Assembly (NCBI GenBank): GCA_037179515.1
Contig: JAXCGZ010015160.1
Coordinates: forward strand, 1-64,000
DNA length: 64,000 nt
Origin: Halocaridina rubra
Lineage: Eukaryota > Arthropoda > Malacostraca > Decapoda > Atyidae
Direction of reading: 5' to 3'
Numbering within the stretch: position 1 is the stretch's first letter; every line of letters starts with the position of its first letter. The position numbers and the translations under genes are program-made. Positions 28,899 through 54,341 of this stretch are shown here, in pieces. The notes beneath the pieces were generated by a model. That model saw only the letters and a list, made by a program, of their open reading frames with translations, was not told where the DNA came from and ran no database searches.

Positions 28899-29216
28899 GT
28901 AAGTTTACCTATCACGTACATATAAATTTACGTTGCATGCTGTTGTTTATAAAGTAAAGGGTGGTTTTTTAACAGTGCAGGGAGGGTTTATACAGTAAAC
29001 GTAAAAATAATTGTAAAATACCTATGTACATGAGTATGTCATATAAATTTACGCTTGCATGCTGTTATTTATGAAGTAAAGGGTGGTTTGTTAACAGTAC
29101 AGGGAGGGTTTATACAGTTTATACTGTGTAAAAGTAAAAATAAATTAAAATATCTATGTACATGTAGGCTGATCCTACTCCGCGATTTTCCTGTTTCGCG
29201 CCGGGTCCCGCATAAG

Positions 29217-29590
29217 GGTGTAATAATTTTTTTTTTGCTGTATAGTGTTTATTTGTAAATTTGTATATCTTTTATACTGTACACTATTTGTATATTAATA
29301 CAAATAACTACAGGTCATTCAGCTTTGTTATGTACTTATAAAATATGTTTTACTTTTGTCTTTGGCATGGTGTGTTATGTACGGATGTGGAACGTATTTA
29401 TGCCTGTTATCATTATTCTTTATGGAAATTGACTGTTTACGTTATACGTAATTTATATTACCCGTGCCTTTTGAGAACCTATCCCCGCTTTGTTCCAAGA
29501 GGTGAGTGTACATTGATTTCTACCAATTATTGGGTTCAGTTCCTATCAATGGATTGTAAGTTGGATCTTAAATCAGTGGAAAAATGGTAA
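29217..29590 (+). mobile_element. R-family fragment (right half)
   Basis: Shares with 13620-13884 the phrases ACAGGTCATTCAGCTTTGTT, GGCATGGTGTG...TATGTACGG, TGGAAA.TGACT and GAGAACCTATC, ending GTGAGTGTA near 29530. The left half and tandem module are missing. Confidence 0.55.
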
Positions 29591-30092
<502 letters not shown>

Positions 30093-30209
30093 TTGAGAGT
30101 ATATTTCATAGATAAGTCTAATATGCTTTTGTTATTCCTTTAGTTTAAGTATGATTAGTAATTTGAAGGGAATTTTTATTTTGTACTGTATTATTATTAT
30201 TATCATTAG

Positions 30210-31262
30210 AGTGGTTTTAGGAGAGGTAGAGGTTGTATAGATCAGATTTTTATAGTTAGGCAGTTATGTGAGAAATATTTAGCAAAGGGTAAGGATGTGT
30301 ATTTTGCATTTTTGGATCTGGAGAAAGCGTATGATAGTTGATAGAGAGGCAATGTGATATGTTTTGAGGTTATATAGAATTGATGGTAAACTGTTGCATG
30401 CAGTGAAGAGTTTGTATGAGGGCAGTAGATGATAATGAGTGGGAGTTGAATCAGTTGCTGTTTGCAGATGATACTGTGGTGGTGGCAGATTCAGAGGAGA
30501 AGCTGTGTCAATTAGTGTCAGAATTTGGAATGGTGTGTGAGAGAAGAAAGTTGCAAGTGAATGTGGGAAAGAGTAAGGTTATGAGGTGTACATGAAATGC
30601 GGATGGTGCTGGATTGAATGTTATGTTGAGTGGAGAGATACTTGAGGAAGTTGATCAGTTTAAGTATTTAGGCTCGGTTATAGCTGCAAATGGTGGAGTG
30701 GAAGCATATGTGTGTCACAGAGTGAATGAAGGATGTAAAGTGTTAGGTGCGTTGAAAGGAGTGATGAAGAATAGAGGGTTGATATGAATGTTCTGAGATG
30801 GTTTGGCCATATGAAAAGGATGGATGATGAAAGACTGCTGAAAAAGGTGATGAATGCAAGAGTTGATGGGTTAAATGCTAGAGTGAGGCCTAGGTTTGGG
30901 TGGATGGATGGCATTAGGAGAGCACTGAATAATAAGAGGATGGATACGAGGGAAGCAAGTGAGCGTGCTAGGAATAGGAATGAGTGGCGTGCGATTGAGA
31001 CACAGCTCTGATGGGCATCTGCTGTTACCACGGGGCTGCATCTTACAGAGGTAGCCTTGTGGTAGGGGCAGTAGGTGAGTTGGCATTTTTGAAGCGCCAC
31101 AGGTTATGGAAGAGCCGTGAGGATGGGCTGTGCACTCCAGCAGTGCCATCTAAACGGTCGCTAGCTCCCTCATCATTGCCCATAGAGCAAAGTAATCCCC
31201 TTATTGTTTCTTTTTGATGTCGGCTACCCCCCAATTGGGGGAGACAGCCAAGGTAGATAGAC
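30210..31262 (+). pseudogene. RTE-like LINE, 5'-truncated, inserted in an ATT repeat
   Basis: Order on the plus strand: SGFRRGRGCIDQIF, then LDLEKAYDS and a stop (30310-30345), a deleted middle, LLFADDTVVVADSEEKL (30460-30510), FKYLGSVIAANGG, then LRWFGHMKRMDDERL and RNRNEWRAIE near the C-terminus (30784-31010). These are the RT and the conserved tail of an RTE-like LINE. Two frameshifts or stops and an internal deletion make it dead. The 3' untranslated end has an inverted repeat CCCCCCAATTGGGGG near 31225 and passes directly into (ATT)n. Confidence 0.82.
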
Positions 31263-31313
31263 TAGATTATTATTATTATTATTACTGTTATTATTATTAT
31301 TATTATTATTACT

Positions 31314-31354
<41 letters not shown>

Positions 31355-31408
31355 ACCCTGTACAGCATTATTATTTAAAATTATTTCTCATCTGACCATA
31401 TTCTGTAA

Positions 31409-31537
<129 letters not shown>

Positions 31538-32736
31538 GAGATTTTATTTCATGGATAACCTTAATATGCTTTTGTTATTCCTTTAGTTTTTATATATGAT
31601 TAGTAATTTGAATGGAAGTTTTATGTTGGACTGTATTATTAGTATTGTTATTACTGTTATTATTATTATTATTACCCTGTACAGTATTATTATTTAATAT
31701 TATTTCCCATCTGACCATATTCTGTAATCTCTCTCTCTCTCTCGCTTCCCCCCCCCCCCTTTTTCACCTAATTGTGTTTACGGGAAAGAGCCCCATGCTC
31801 GTAACTCCCCGTCTCCTGGTCGGTTCCATATTTGTACTTAGTGATACTTATCATACTTTTCCCTAAAACTATGGATTGAGATAGCATTGACTACCTTCTC
31901 GCTTAGCCAATTCCAATCATCAACTGCTCTTATACTAAAATAGTACTTCCTTATATCCTGCAAAGAAGTTTTCTTATGTAGCTTCAAACTATGACCTCTA
32001 GTTCTAGTGCCAGCCATATCAAAATATGGATCCATATCCATTCTGTCGTCACCATGAAGGAATTTAAAAACCATCACCATATCCCCCCTCAATCTTCTAA
32101 CATCAAGTGATGGTAAGTCTAATTCCCTCAGCCTCTCATCATAACTGAGATCGCATATTTCTGGCACCAGTGTTGTGGCATGTCTTTGAATTTTTTCAAG
32201 CTTAACTACGTGCCTTTTCAGGTGTGGATTTCAAATGGGGGCTGCATATTTCAAGCCTTGGCCTCACATAGGTTACATATTTATTTCTGAACATTTCCTT
32301 GTCCATGTGCCAGAAGGCTACCCTTACATTTGTTAAGAAAGCATATGCTGCTCTTACTATGCCATTTACTATACAGGTATACCTCACCTAACGTTGTTAA
32401 TTGGTTCCAGGAGAGACGACTTAAGTCGAAAAACGACTTAAATCGAATTAGCTTGTCTCTAGGCTAGCCTAGATATACAGATTTATTGTAGTAGTAGTAT
32501 AGTTGGGTGGGATATGCCTTTTGCAACGGCTCCCAAGTCTTGGTTTTGCTTTGCCAAATTGTTTGTGCAGTTTTTATTATTTGATTTCTTTTTCTACAAA
32601 TTCTTTTTATAATTTTTTTCTTTCTTTGACGTCTTTTCCACTACAATATCTAAATAACAATATATTAGCAATTATTTAAATTTTCTTTTCTATATATAGT
32701 TGTGCTAAAAAGACTATATTCTGTTCTTATTTGTGC

Positions 32737-32922
32737 TTATGCTTCACAAAATAGTAGAAAATGTTCTAGGCTCTCTTCACATTGTTTACACGTTGGGTAG
32801 GTAGTATCTTTATTTTTAAATTTATGTACAGTAAACAAATTAATGAACTCTATTATGCCATTGGCAACAGACTTAGCATGGGGGCCAGTGTTGCCAGATA
32901 AAGCAGATGTTTTTATTTTCAA
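32737..32922 (-). pseudogene. K copy 2 version of the Cys/His frame
   Basis: Reads MKIKTSALSGNTGPHAK, FINLFTVHKFKNKDTTYPTC and CEESLEHFLLFCEA, then a stop where copy 1 continues AYAQIR. The first Cys of the putative knuckle is Tyr here. The remainder is nearly the same as 8197-8433. Confidence 0.45.
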
Positions 32923-32952
32923 ATGTATGGTACATTTTAAGATATATATATA

Positions 32953-33150
32953 TTACAAGATGGTAGTACTGTAATTTACATAAAAATGTACTTCTTCTTT
33001 AAGATACTTGAAATAACTTACCAGCTTACATGTATGTTTTTTATATTTATCATTTCTCTCATTTATGTATTCTGGCAACACTGATGGTGGCAGTGAGGAC
33101 GAGGATGTATACGTTATGTCACACTTCCGTATCAGCTGATGCGCCTGCAC
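32953..33150 (-). CDS. K copy 2 version of the 65-codon conserved frame
   Basis: Same length as 7975-8172, with PEYINERNDKYKKHTCKLV, SYFKYLKEEVHFY and NYSTTIL. Intact but of unknown function. Confidence 0.3.
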   Translation of the reverse strand: MQAHQLIRKCDITYTSSSSLPPSVLPEYINERNDKYKKHTCKLVSYFKYLKEEVHFYVNYSTTIL

Positions 33151-33262
33151 ACGCTATTTCCCTGACAATATTATATTAAAAATATGTTTGCTGTTTGTTC
33201 TTAATGCTTTTTGTCAATTTTCTTCATAATATCAATTCAAAACAATAGCGGTTTCGCGGGAA

Positions 33263-34190
33263 TGACGAGTGACGACGCCTAACGGTAGATATTGGAACTA
33301 CTGTACGTATTTTAATAAGATATTTATATGCTTTTATTCTTATTTATTGTACAATAACATGATTTTATGTGCTTTTGTTTTTATTTATAGCATTGGGATC
33401 CATATCCTCGAACAAAGAAAGTCCTTTTCCATAAATGCAAATGCCTGCTGCATTATTCTTATTCGTATTCTTATTAGTATTATTATTATCAATATTATTA
33501 TTATTATTATTACTATTGTTATTATGACGAGTGACGACGCCTAATGGTAGATATTGGAACTACTGTACGTATTTTAATAAGATATTTATATGCTTTCATT
33601 CTTATTTATTGTACAATAACATGATTTTATGTGCCTTTGTTTTTATTTATAGCATTGGGATCCATATCCTCGAACAAAGAAAGTCCTTTTCGATAAATGC
33701 AAATGCCTTCTGCATTCATATTCTTATTCGTATTCTTATTCTTATTATTGTTATTATTATTATTATTATCATTATTAATATTATTATTGTGACGACACCT
33801 AACGGTAGATATTGGAACTACTGTACGTATTTTAATAAGATATTTATATGCTTTTATTCTTATTTATTGTACAATAACATGATTTGATGTGCTTTTATTT
33901 TTATTTATAGCATTGGGATCCATATCCTCGAACAAAGAAAGTCCTTTTCGATAAATGCAAATGCCTGCTGCATTATTCTTATTCGTATTCTTATTCTTAT
34001 TATTATTATCATTATTATCATTATTATTATTACTATTAGTATTATGACGAGTGACAACGCCTAATGCTAGATATTGGAACTACTGTACGTATTTCAATAA
34101 GATTTTATATGCTTTTATTCTTATTTATTGTACAATAACATGATTTTATGTGCTTTTGTTTTTACTTATTGTACAGTAACATGATTTCAT
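33263..34190. repeat. ~260-bp tandem array inside K copy 2
   Basis: The phrase GGTAGATATTGGAACTACTG begins near 33284, 33546, 33802 and (with GCTAG) 34067, about 260 bp apart. Each unit contains GCATTGGGATCCATATCCTC and an ATT-rich spacer of variable length. Copy 1 holds only about 1.7 such units (6180-6600). Confidence 0.9.
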
Positions 34191-35860
34191 GTGCTTTTAA
34201 TGGTTTTCTAGTGATATTATGATTCCAATACTTGTAGCGGACAGACGTAAAGTTGGTTATAATGACGTAAACTTTATTTTTTTTTTTTCCATATATTTTT
34301 TGAAAGCCGACGTATAATCGAGAACGACTTAACTCGAAACGACCTAAGCCGAGGTATACCTGTATATGCATTTCCAGAGACAAATCTGTCAATATGTTTA
34401 CTCCTAGATCTCTTTCATGCTTTGTCTCTTGAAGTTCTGCTCCTGCTATTGAGTATTTAAGCTTGGGCCTGCTCGCACTAGTACCCATTCTCATTACCTT
34501 AAATTTAGATGTATTGAATTTTATTAGCCACTTTTCTGACCACTCATGCAGACTATTTAGGTCTACCTGAAGTTCTCTACCATTGTTCTCGTCTCTTGCT
34601 TCCCACACAATCTTTGCATCATCTGCAAACATATTCATGAATGAATTTACTGACTCTGGTAAGTCATTTACATATACAAGGAACAAAAGTGGCCCTGGAA
34701 CTTAACCCTGTGGAAGTCCATTACTAACCCATCTCCAATCAGAGACACTGAGTGTCTTACTCTAACCCTCTGTTCCTTTCCTTTGAAGTAATTTTTATCC
34801 AGTTCTCTGTAAGACCGTGTCAAATGCCTTCTGGAAGTCCAGGAATATGCAATATGCCCAGCCCTCACTTTCCTGTATGATTTGGCTTACCTCATCGTAA
34901 AATCCTAATAAGTTTGGTACTGATGATCTACCTTCTCTGAATCCATGTTGTCTAACTGACAAAAAGTTGAAGGATTCCAAGTGAAGAGAGATGTGTTCTT
35001 TTAGTAGTGTCCCCATAACTTTGCAAACTATGCTGGTCAAGGTAACTAGTCTGAAGTTTGGAGCTGTATCCCTTCTTCCCTTTTTGAAGATAGGTTGTTC
35101 CTAGTATCTTGGAATCTCCCCAGATTCCAGCGACTTTTCAAATATGATACATAATGCAGCCGATATTGATTTAGTGCATTTCTTAAGTAAATAAGAGGAT
35201 ATATCATCTGGACCTGTGGTTTTATGGGCACCTAACTCCATCAGCGCTCTGCCTACCTCTGTGGCTGTAAAGATGATGATCTCTAATACCAGCCCATGAG
35301 CTCCTATTTCTGCAATCTGAGGGTGGGGTATATTCTGCTTTAAATACTGACTGTAACTCCTTGTTCAATTCTTCGCAGATCGCTTCTTCTGTCTCAGTGA
35401 TGCTTCCATCCGCTCTCTTTAACTTTAAAACCTGTTCTTTTACCTTCAGTTTTCCTCTGATAAAGCTGTGGAAAAGTTTGGGATTCCTTATCCTTCCTGG
35501 TGATACCCCTTTCATAGTCTCTCTCTGCCTCTTTTCATTTACTTAGGAAATCATTTCTTGCTCTTTTATAAGTCTGCCAGGCATTTTTGCTTTTTCTCCT
35601 CCTGTACCTTATCCATCATTTGTCCATATTCCACAAAAGACGTTGTACATTTCTTGTACAGATTTGTTGTTAAATAAGGTCTTCCAGTCAATAACTGCAA
35701 AAATTAATTTTGATGTAACCTCTTTTCGGATAGTTTCTCCTCATGTCCTCCGTGCCTCTACTTTCAAGAACATCTTCGATGATATACTCCATCAATAATA
35801 CTCAGTGGTCACTCTTTCCAGTTGGTGGTTCGTACTCAATTTTTCAATATCCAACACATT

Positions 35861-36369
35861 ATGTGTGTGTGTATATCAGTTCCCAGTAACAGGTTACATG
35901 CAGTCCCTAACTTTCAGAAGTGAATAAATTGTTCTTAAGTAGCTATTTTTGAACAGATTGTTCTTAAGTAGCTATTTATAACTAGACATTAGAAAAACAT
36001 TAATATTTACTATGTTCTAAGGCAATGTTATCTCCAAACGGACTTAACTGTCTTCAGAACATAATTTTATCATGATTTGAGGTATAACTGTACTTAAGGC
36101 TTATTTTATGTTTAGTGAGAAATGTCTGAAACATCTACTGGTTTATTGCATCATTTTAATTTTCATTTATAGAGAAAAAAGTCATGTCTTTAGTCATATA
36201 ACTTAATCTCACTTCAGTTCACTGAGATTGGCAATTTCTAAGCACAGAAACATTTTTTAAGCATGCATAACATATTTGCATTGTAGTTCTTCTCTTTACT
36301 GTATGTACAGTGCTGTTTTTTTGTTTGCATGTTTTGTATTGTGTTTCTCTTTATTTGGATGTTAAGCAG
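35861..36369. other. unassigned, probably TDRKH intron
   Basis: AT-rich single-copy-looking sequence ending in TTTATTTGGATGTTAAGCAG, the acceptor of the first recognised TDRKH exon. I looked for the KH GxxG segment here and did not find it. Confidence 0.5.
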
Positions 36370-47970
<11,601 letters not shown>

Positions 47971-48299
47971 GTAAGTTATACATTAAATCAGAACTGATAT
48001 AGTTGTTGTTTATCATTTTCAGTTAAGGTAATAAGTAGTGGCATGCAATTTATCAATTACTTTTATATAGAATCTTGAGGACTTTAAAGTATTTTTTTGG
48101 ATCTCTGGAGCAATAACAGTCATATCTTGCTAAGACCAAAATTATGATTATGAACTGCAACTACTGCACTAGCTTTATATTGCAAGCACTGACTAATATT
48201 TTAACCAAACTTGGGTTATTTTTATTTGTATTGCATTAAATAATTTTGCACATATTTTTTTTAAGTTAGCACAATTAGAAATATATGCTTTTATTGTGT

Positions 48300-48575
48300 G
48301 TTGCCACATCTTGCTGTACCCACCAGGGCGGCCACAGCTGAATAAAGAGGGGAAGCTGCAAAGCTTCATTGTATTCTACCCATCTTCACCTCTTCTGTTG
48401 CTTCCCTGACCCTTTTAATTACTCATACTACACATGTAACACTTGCCAAGTGACTCCGTCACACAGGTACTGTGTGGAGGAGATACGTAGCTTGTTGATA
48501 TGCATGTTGGGACAGGTGACTGAGAAGTGTTACAGGATTAGGGGACTGGCAGTCCCTTCTCTGTAATATTTTTTT
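48300..48575 (+). pseudogene. Jockey-like LINE C-terminal fragment
   Basis: Reads CNTCQVTPSHRYCVEEIRS, close to the end of the LINE at 52950-52985 (CACTCGCCAAGTGGCCTC versus CACTTGCCAAGTGACTCC, each followed by CACAGGTACTGTG). A short dead fragment of the same family. Confidence 0.5.
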
Positions 48576-50219
48576 TTCTTCTGCAAATTAACAATTAGAA
48601 GAGCTGGAGAAGGGAAGGATACCATTAAACTTGTCTACTTCTTTGTTAATTCAGTTGTGGTCACCATGCTGTCTTCATTGGCATATGGGAACATATTTTA
48701 AAAAAGTTAGAATTGTACTTATGTTGATGATGCTTCTTCTTTTCATTGTAAAGTAATTCTATTTTCTGGCTTTGTACTGTTTCAAAAGATTTGGTAATGG
48801 TGATCAAGGTATTAGTTTGGCAGGAGTGTACCTTAGAGGAAGTTACAAGGCTACTTTGTGTATACAGTATATGTAATTTAATATTTAATTTCCCCTTTTT
48901 CTTTTCAAGGTAATGTAGTAGGTATACTAAGGGTACTCTGTAGCTTTTTACTGTTTTAGTAGCTTCTTAGGAGACTATGCATTGGTGCTGAAGGTATCAT
49001 TGTGGCTGAAGTTTAACATAAAGTAATGTTACATGGTTATCTAGAGGGTAAATAAGTGAGGTTATATTTTTTTATCCTTTTCTTTTCAAAGTAAAGTGAT
49101 ACGTACACATTAAGAGTTACCTTTACCTTAGTATTGTTGCTCTAGCATTGCAGGAAATGTAGCAATAGTGATCAAGGTCATATTGTGGCTGAAGTCTAAC
49201 TTAAAGATATGTTACACGGTTATCTGGAGTTTAAGTATGTAATATACTTTTCAATTTTTCAAAACATCACTGTATCTAGCTGAAGATCGTAAGGTGACCA
49301 TAAATGTGACATAAAAAGCGAGACATTGAAGCTTCATCTTACCATACACCATCGTCATCTCTTTATATCGCTTGGTGTGTGGGTATGTTAACTGAAATAT
49401 TATTTAGGGAGAAAGGTTTTGCCATTCTCAGGTTCCCTTTACATTCTTAGTTGGAATATTACAACATGTTGTAAATATGAGGGTGAAATTTTTTACTCCA
49501 GCCACGAGATATACCTGATTAGTTGTGTCTTACGACATGGAAGTCAAGATTTGAATTCTTGTTCCCCAAGTACCAGGGATAATCAGTGTATATATGTTAG
49601 GGTTTCTCTTGCCACAAGCTTAAATAATTAAGTTACCGATGTTTGAAATATATTCCAAAAATACCGTTTTAATTGTAGATGAATGTTAACATAGTACCTT
49701 AGGTTATTGGCTGTACTCTGAGGCTTATAGATGTTTACATAAAGTAGATAAAATATTAAAAGCAAATGCTTTGTGCTATAGAAAGGTATTGTATTTGGCA
49801 TGAAAAAATGTGTACTTATTTGTACCAGTATTTAAATTCAATATTTATTGCATTTGTTTTCTATTTCAGTATACAATACATTTTGAATGTTTTGTATACA
49901 ATATGTCTTTGGGAAACGTGGATAATTGCTGCTCTGTATTATATATATGTTTATGTTTAGTGGGCTGGCCATGGCACCAGCCGCCCCTTAAAATACTACA
50001 ACTGAAGGTGTTACGAATTCAACTAGGACTGGTCCAGACAGCTCCGTGTTGAGTCTTCCTTCAGGACGGTTCTTTCCTTTTGCCTTCTTCTACACCGAAT
50101 ATTCTGGCATATTCAATACACATCTCTTGCTGTTCCATTACAATTGACAAGTCACAACACTCCCCATATTTGTTTCTTTATGCTCTTTTTTTTCCTCATA
50201 TTTGCTATATTTATGGAAG
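48576..50219. other. unassigned, intronic or intergenic
   Basis: AT-rich with faintly repeated phrases (GTAATGGTGATCAAGGT near 48793 and AATAGTGATCAAGGT near 49165; TTACATGGTTATCTAGAG and TTACACGGTTATCTGGAG) suggesting an old ~180-370 bp duplication. No coding homology. Confidence 0.5.
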
Positions 50220-53190
50220 ATCCACAGCTTATGGCCCACTGTACCTGCATTGAGGGATGCTAAGAATCTCTGGGGATCTTGTTGACTCCACTACTGGCGT
50301 GAGGATAGACATGCCTGGTGGTAGTAATGATTCTGCCCCTAACTTTGCACCTTCCGATAGATCTGCTTCTTTCACTCTTCACTTTTCTAACATTCTTGGC
50401 CTGAACTCTAATCTTTCATCTGTAGAACAGCACTTGGGTACTCTTCTCCCTAGCCTCCTCCTCCTATCTGAAACCAGGCTGTCTATACATGCTTCCACTG
50501 ACCCATTTCAAATCTCTCGCTATAAACAGTTTTCATTTTCGTTACAAAGGTGGGGTCTGTGCCTACTGCAACACTAACACTCCTATTGCAGGGCTCATGG
50601 ACCTTGAATCTCCACACTTTGATGTTCTCTGCCTAAAAATCTATCTCTCCACTACCACTATTTTCCTTTGCTTCTGCTACTGTTCTCCAAACTCCACTGA
50701 CTTTGTGTTTTTCTTTGAATATCTGTCCCCTTGCCATGAGTCCTTGCTATCTTCTCACCCACATGCCAAAGTTCTATATATTGGAGACTTCAGTTTACAC
50801 CACAGTGAGTGGCTTCATTCTTCTCACACTGATGTGGGAGGAAGTGAGGCACATGCTTTCTCTATTACTTATGATCTGGAGCAAATTTTCAAACATCCCA
50901 CTCGTGTTCCCAATCGACACGAACATGCAGTCAACACTCTTGAACTATTTCTTATGTCTAACCCTTCAAAATGCTCTTATGTTGTGCTTTCCCTTCTTGG
51001 TAAATCTGACCACTCTGTGTTCGCAGTCTCTTCCATTTTCGCTCCTCCTTCCTCAGTCCCTCCTACTCAGTGCCGCCTTTGGCACTTTGAGTGTACCCAT
51101 TGTTAAGATTTGCGTAACTCCCTCTTTGACTTCCCATGGGATGACTGTTGCTTTCGTTCCTGCAACCCTGATCAGGTAGCCCTAAAAGTTGCCGAGATCA
51201 TAACCCCTATGAAAAGTTTTCCCCCCCTAATCCTTGGTTTGACCATACCTGCTCTGTGGCTATTCAGGCCAGGGATCGGGCACAGTGGTCGTACCAAGCC
51301 TCTCCTTCTGGTATAACTCACTCTGCTTTTAGAGTAGCTGGGAATCGCTGTACTGCTCAGATTCGGGGGTCTATGACCTCCTTCATAGAAGGACAGTTGA
51401 TGACCTTAACTCCTCTCCCACTGACACATGTTTCTGACCCTTAGACAAAAACTTCTCTAACTCAGTCTTTCCCCTTCTCATTCGTTCTGATGGTTCTATA
51501 GCTTGCTCTCCCTCTGATGAAGCCACTCTCTTTGGCTCTCATTTTTCTGCCAACTCTTCCATAAACGATTCCAATGCACCTGTCCCTCAATCTTTACCCC
51601 TCTCTAACCCTATGGCCTCCCTTATCCTTTTATCATGCAAAGTTCATTAGGTTCTTCACTCACAAACAGGGCATCTAGTCCCGATGGTATCCCTTCAAGG
51701 TTCCTTAAGGAGTTTGCAAATGAATCGGCTTCCATGCTTTGCCACCTTTTTTGCCTCATTCTGTCAACCAGTATCTATCCTTCATCTTGGAAGCATGCTC
51801 TAGTGTAACCTGTTCCTAAGAAGGGTGACCACTCTGTTCCTTCAAACTACCGACCTATTGCCCTAACCTCTTCTATCGCTAAAGTATTCAAAATGTTGCT
51901 CAATGATCACTTTCTGAAATGTCTTGAATCCATTCATTTATCTCTGATCACCAGTATGGGTTCCACAAGACAAGATCCACTGGTGATCTCCTGTCCTATC
52001 TTACTCGTGTGTGGTTATCTTCTCTGAGGAACTATGGGGAATCTTTGTCGTTGCCCTTGATATCTCTAAGGCTTTTGACAGAGTTTGGCACAAGACTCCG
52101 TTGGCCAAACTCCCTGCCTATGGCTTTTCCACTTCTCTTGTCTTATTTCCAGTTATCTTTTTGACCATTTTATATCTGTGGTGTTGATGGTGCCACATCT
52201 AGCCCAATACCTGTTACCAGTGATGTTCCACTGGGCTCTGTTCATTCTCTTCATCAGTGATCTTCTTCAGTCCCCATCTTCCTCTCTTCTTGACACCTTA
52301 GCCGACAATTCTACTCATCATTTTTCCTTTGCCTTTTCTTCACAACCTTCATCTGCTATTCATAATCAGTTTCGAATCACTCTTCTACTCTCAACTTCGA
52401 TTTGCAAAGGGTATCTGAGTGGGGCACCCAAAATTTAGTTAAAACTTAATGCCTCAAAGACACAGTTTCTGGCTATCTCTTTATATTATTTTCCTCCTAA
52501 TAGCTCTTATTACAGTATCTTCAAAACTAACGAAATTTACCCTCTTAATTCTATCAACATATTAGGAATCCACATAGTCTCTAACTTGTCTTGGAGGAAT
52601 CACATACTCCAAATTTCTAAATCTGCATCCAAAAAACTGAGGATTCTGTTTTGTTTTTGTTATTACTTTAACTCTTTACAGTTACATAAAACTATAAAGG
52701 TCTTATCCATCCCTGCTTAGAATACTGCTCTCACATCTGGGTTTTTTTTTCTTATACTTATCTCCTTGATAGGGTTGAATATAAGGCAGTCAGACTAATT
52801 AATGACCCTTCTCTTACTTTTAATCTGGATTCTCTTTCTTTTCGCCATAAGGTATCATCCCTATCTCTTTTCTATCGCTATTACTTCCATTGCTGCTCTG
52901 ATGAGTTGGCAAGGTACAGCCATCCCCCACTGTTGAGGATGCATAACACTCGCCAAGTGGCCTCAACTCACAGGTACTGTGGAGATTTGTAGCTCGGGGA
53001 TTGGTCAGTGCAGCAACTGCTTCTTCTCATCTACCTCCAGACTCTGGAACTCTTACTCCTTCTGTCCATCCTAATCCTTATACCCTATCTTCCTTCAAAA
53101 AGCGGATCTATTGCCATCTCATGGCCTAATCCTGCCATATCTTAAGGTCCTCAGTACTTTGACTGTTCTTTCAGTCTGTCCTTTTCCTTT
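50220..53190 (+). pseudogene. Jockey-like LINE relic (endonuclease + RT)
   Basis: Plus-strand order: endonuclease (LHFSNILGLNSNLSSVEQHL near 50380; VLYIGDFSLHHSEWL near 50770; GKSDHSVFAV near 51000). The RT follows: ASSPDGIPSRFLKEF near 51670, SIAKVFKMLLNDHF near 51880, ALDISKAFDRVWHKTPLAKL near 52060, and a decayed catalytic box reading LADNSTHH near 52300. The tail has LNSINILGIHIVSNLSWRNH. The frame breaks many times, and the catalytic YADD has become LADN, so it is inactive. Confidence 0.82.
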
Positions 53191-53309
53191 GTGTATCATT
53201 ACCTCATCTCTGCCTTGTCCAGAACCTTTTTCTTTTCCTTCATCTTAATGTTTTCTTTGATAAGGACAGTTTTTTTTTTTTTTTTTGCCTGTCCCAGTGT
53301 CACACACGC

Positions 53310-53311
<2 letters not shown>

Positions 53312-53381
<70 letters not shown>
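53312..53381. repeat. (TA)n microsatellite
   Basis: About 70 bp of TA, preceded by a T-run (53270-53286). Confidence 0.97.
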
Positions 53382-53386
<5 letters not shown>

Positions 53387-53387
53387 A

Positions 53388-54341
<954 letters not shown>

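Larger units (their letters stand above)
27909..29216 (+). mobile_element. E8: E-family Tigger-like element, right end decayed
   Basis: The left end is CAGTGATCCTTCGCTGGATC, as at the right end of E4. The right end fades at GCGCCGGGTCCCGCATAAGG with no final CTG. It contains a 61-bp LINE tail insertion and two tandem copies of the transposase first exon. Confidence 0.72.
32374..34362 (-). mobile_element. K element copy 2: Tigger/mariner-like DNA transposon
   Basis: The ends are CAGGTATACCTCACCTAACG and, inward from the right, CAGGTATACCTCGGCTTAGG. TA stands on both sides (32372-32373 and 34363-34364), and the LINE reading resumes across the site, so TA is a true target duplication. It is 1989 bp long, inverted relative to copy 1, with no transposase domain. 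Confidence 0.88.
31750..35860 (-). pseudogene. CR1/Jockey-like LINE relic, split by K element copy 2
   Basis: Minus-strand order from 35860: endonuclease end (GKSDHWVL-like), a linker (KEQVLKLKRADGSITE, near 35400), RT with SVRQHGFREGRS and FLDFQKAFDTV (34800-34960), catalytic FADDAKIVWEARDEN (near 34620), a thumb region ending LSLEMHI at 34365. It resumes at 32370 with VRAAYAFLTNVRV, RPRLEICSPHLK and RRLRGDMVMVFKFLHG, ending WNWLSEKVV. Multiple stops and frameshifts. The two halves rejoin if 32374-34362 plus one TA is removed. Confidence 0.85.
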
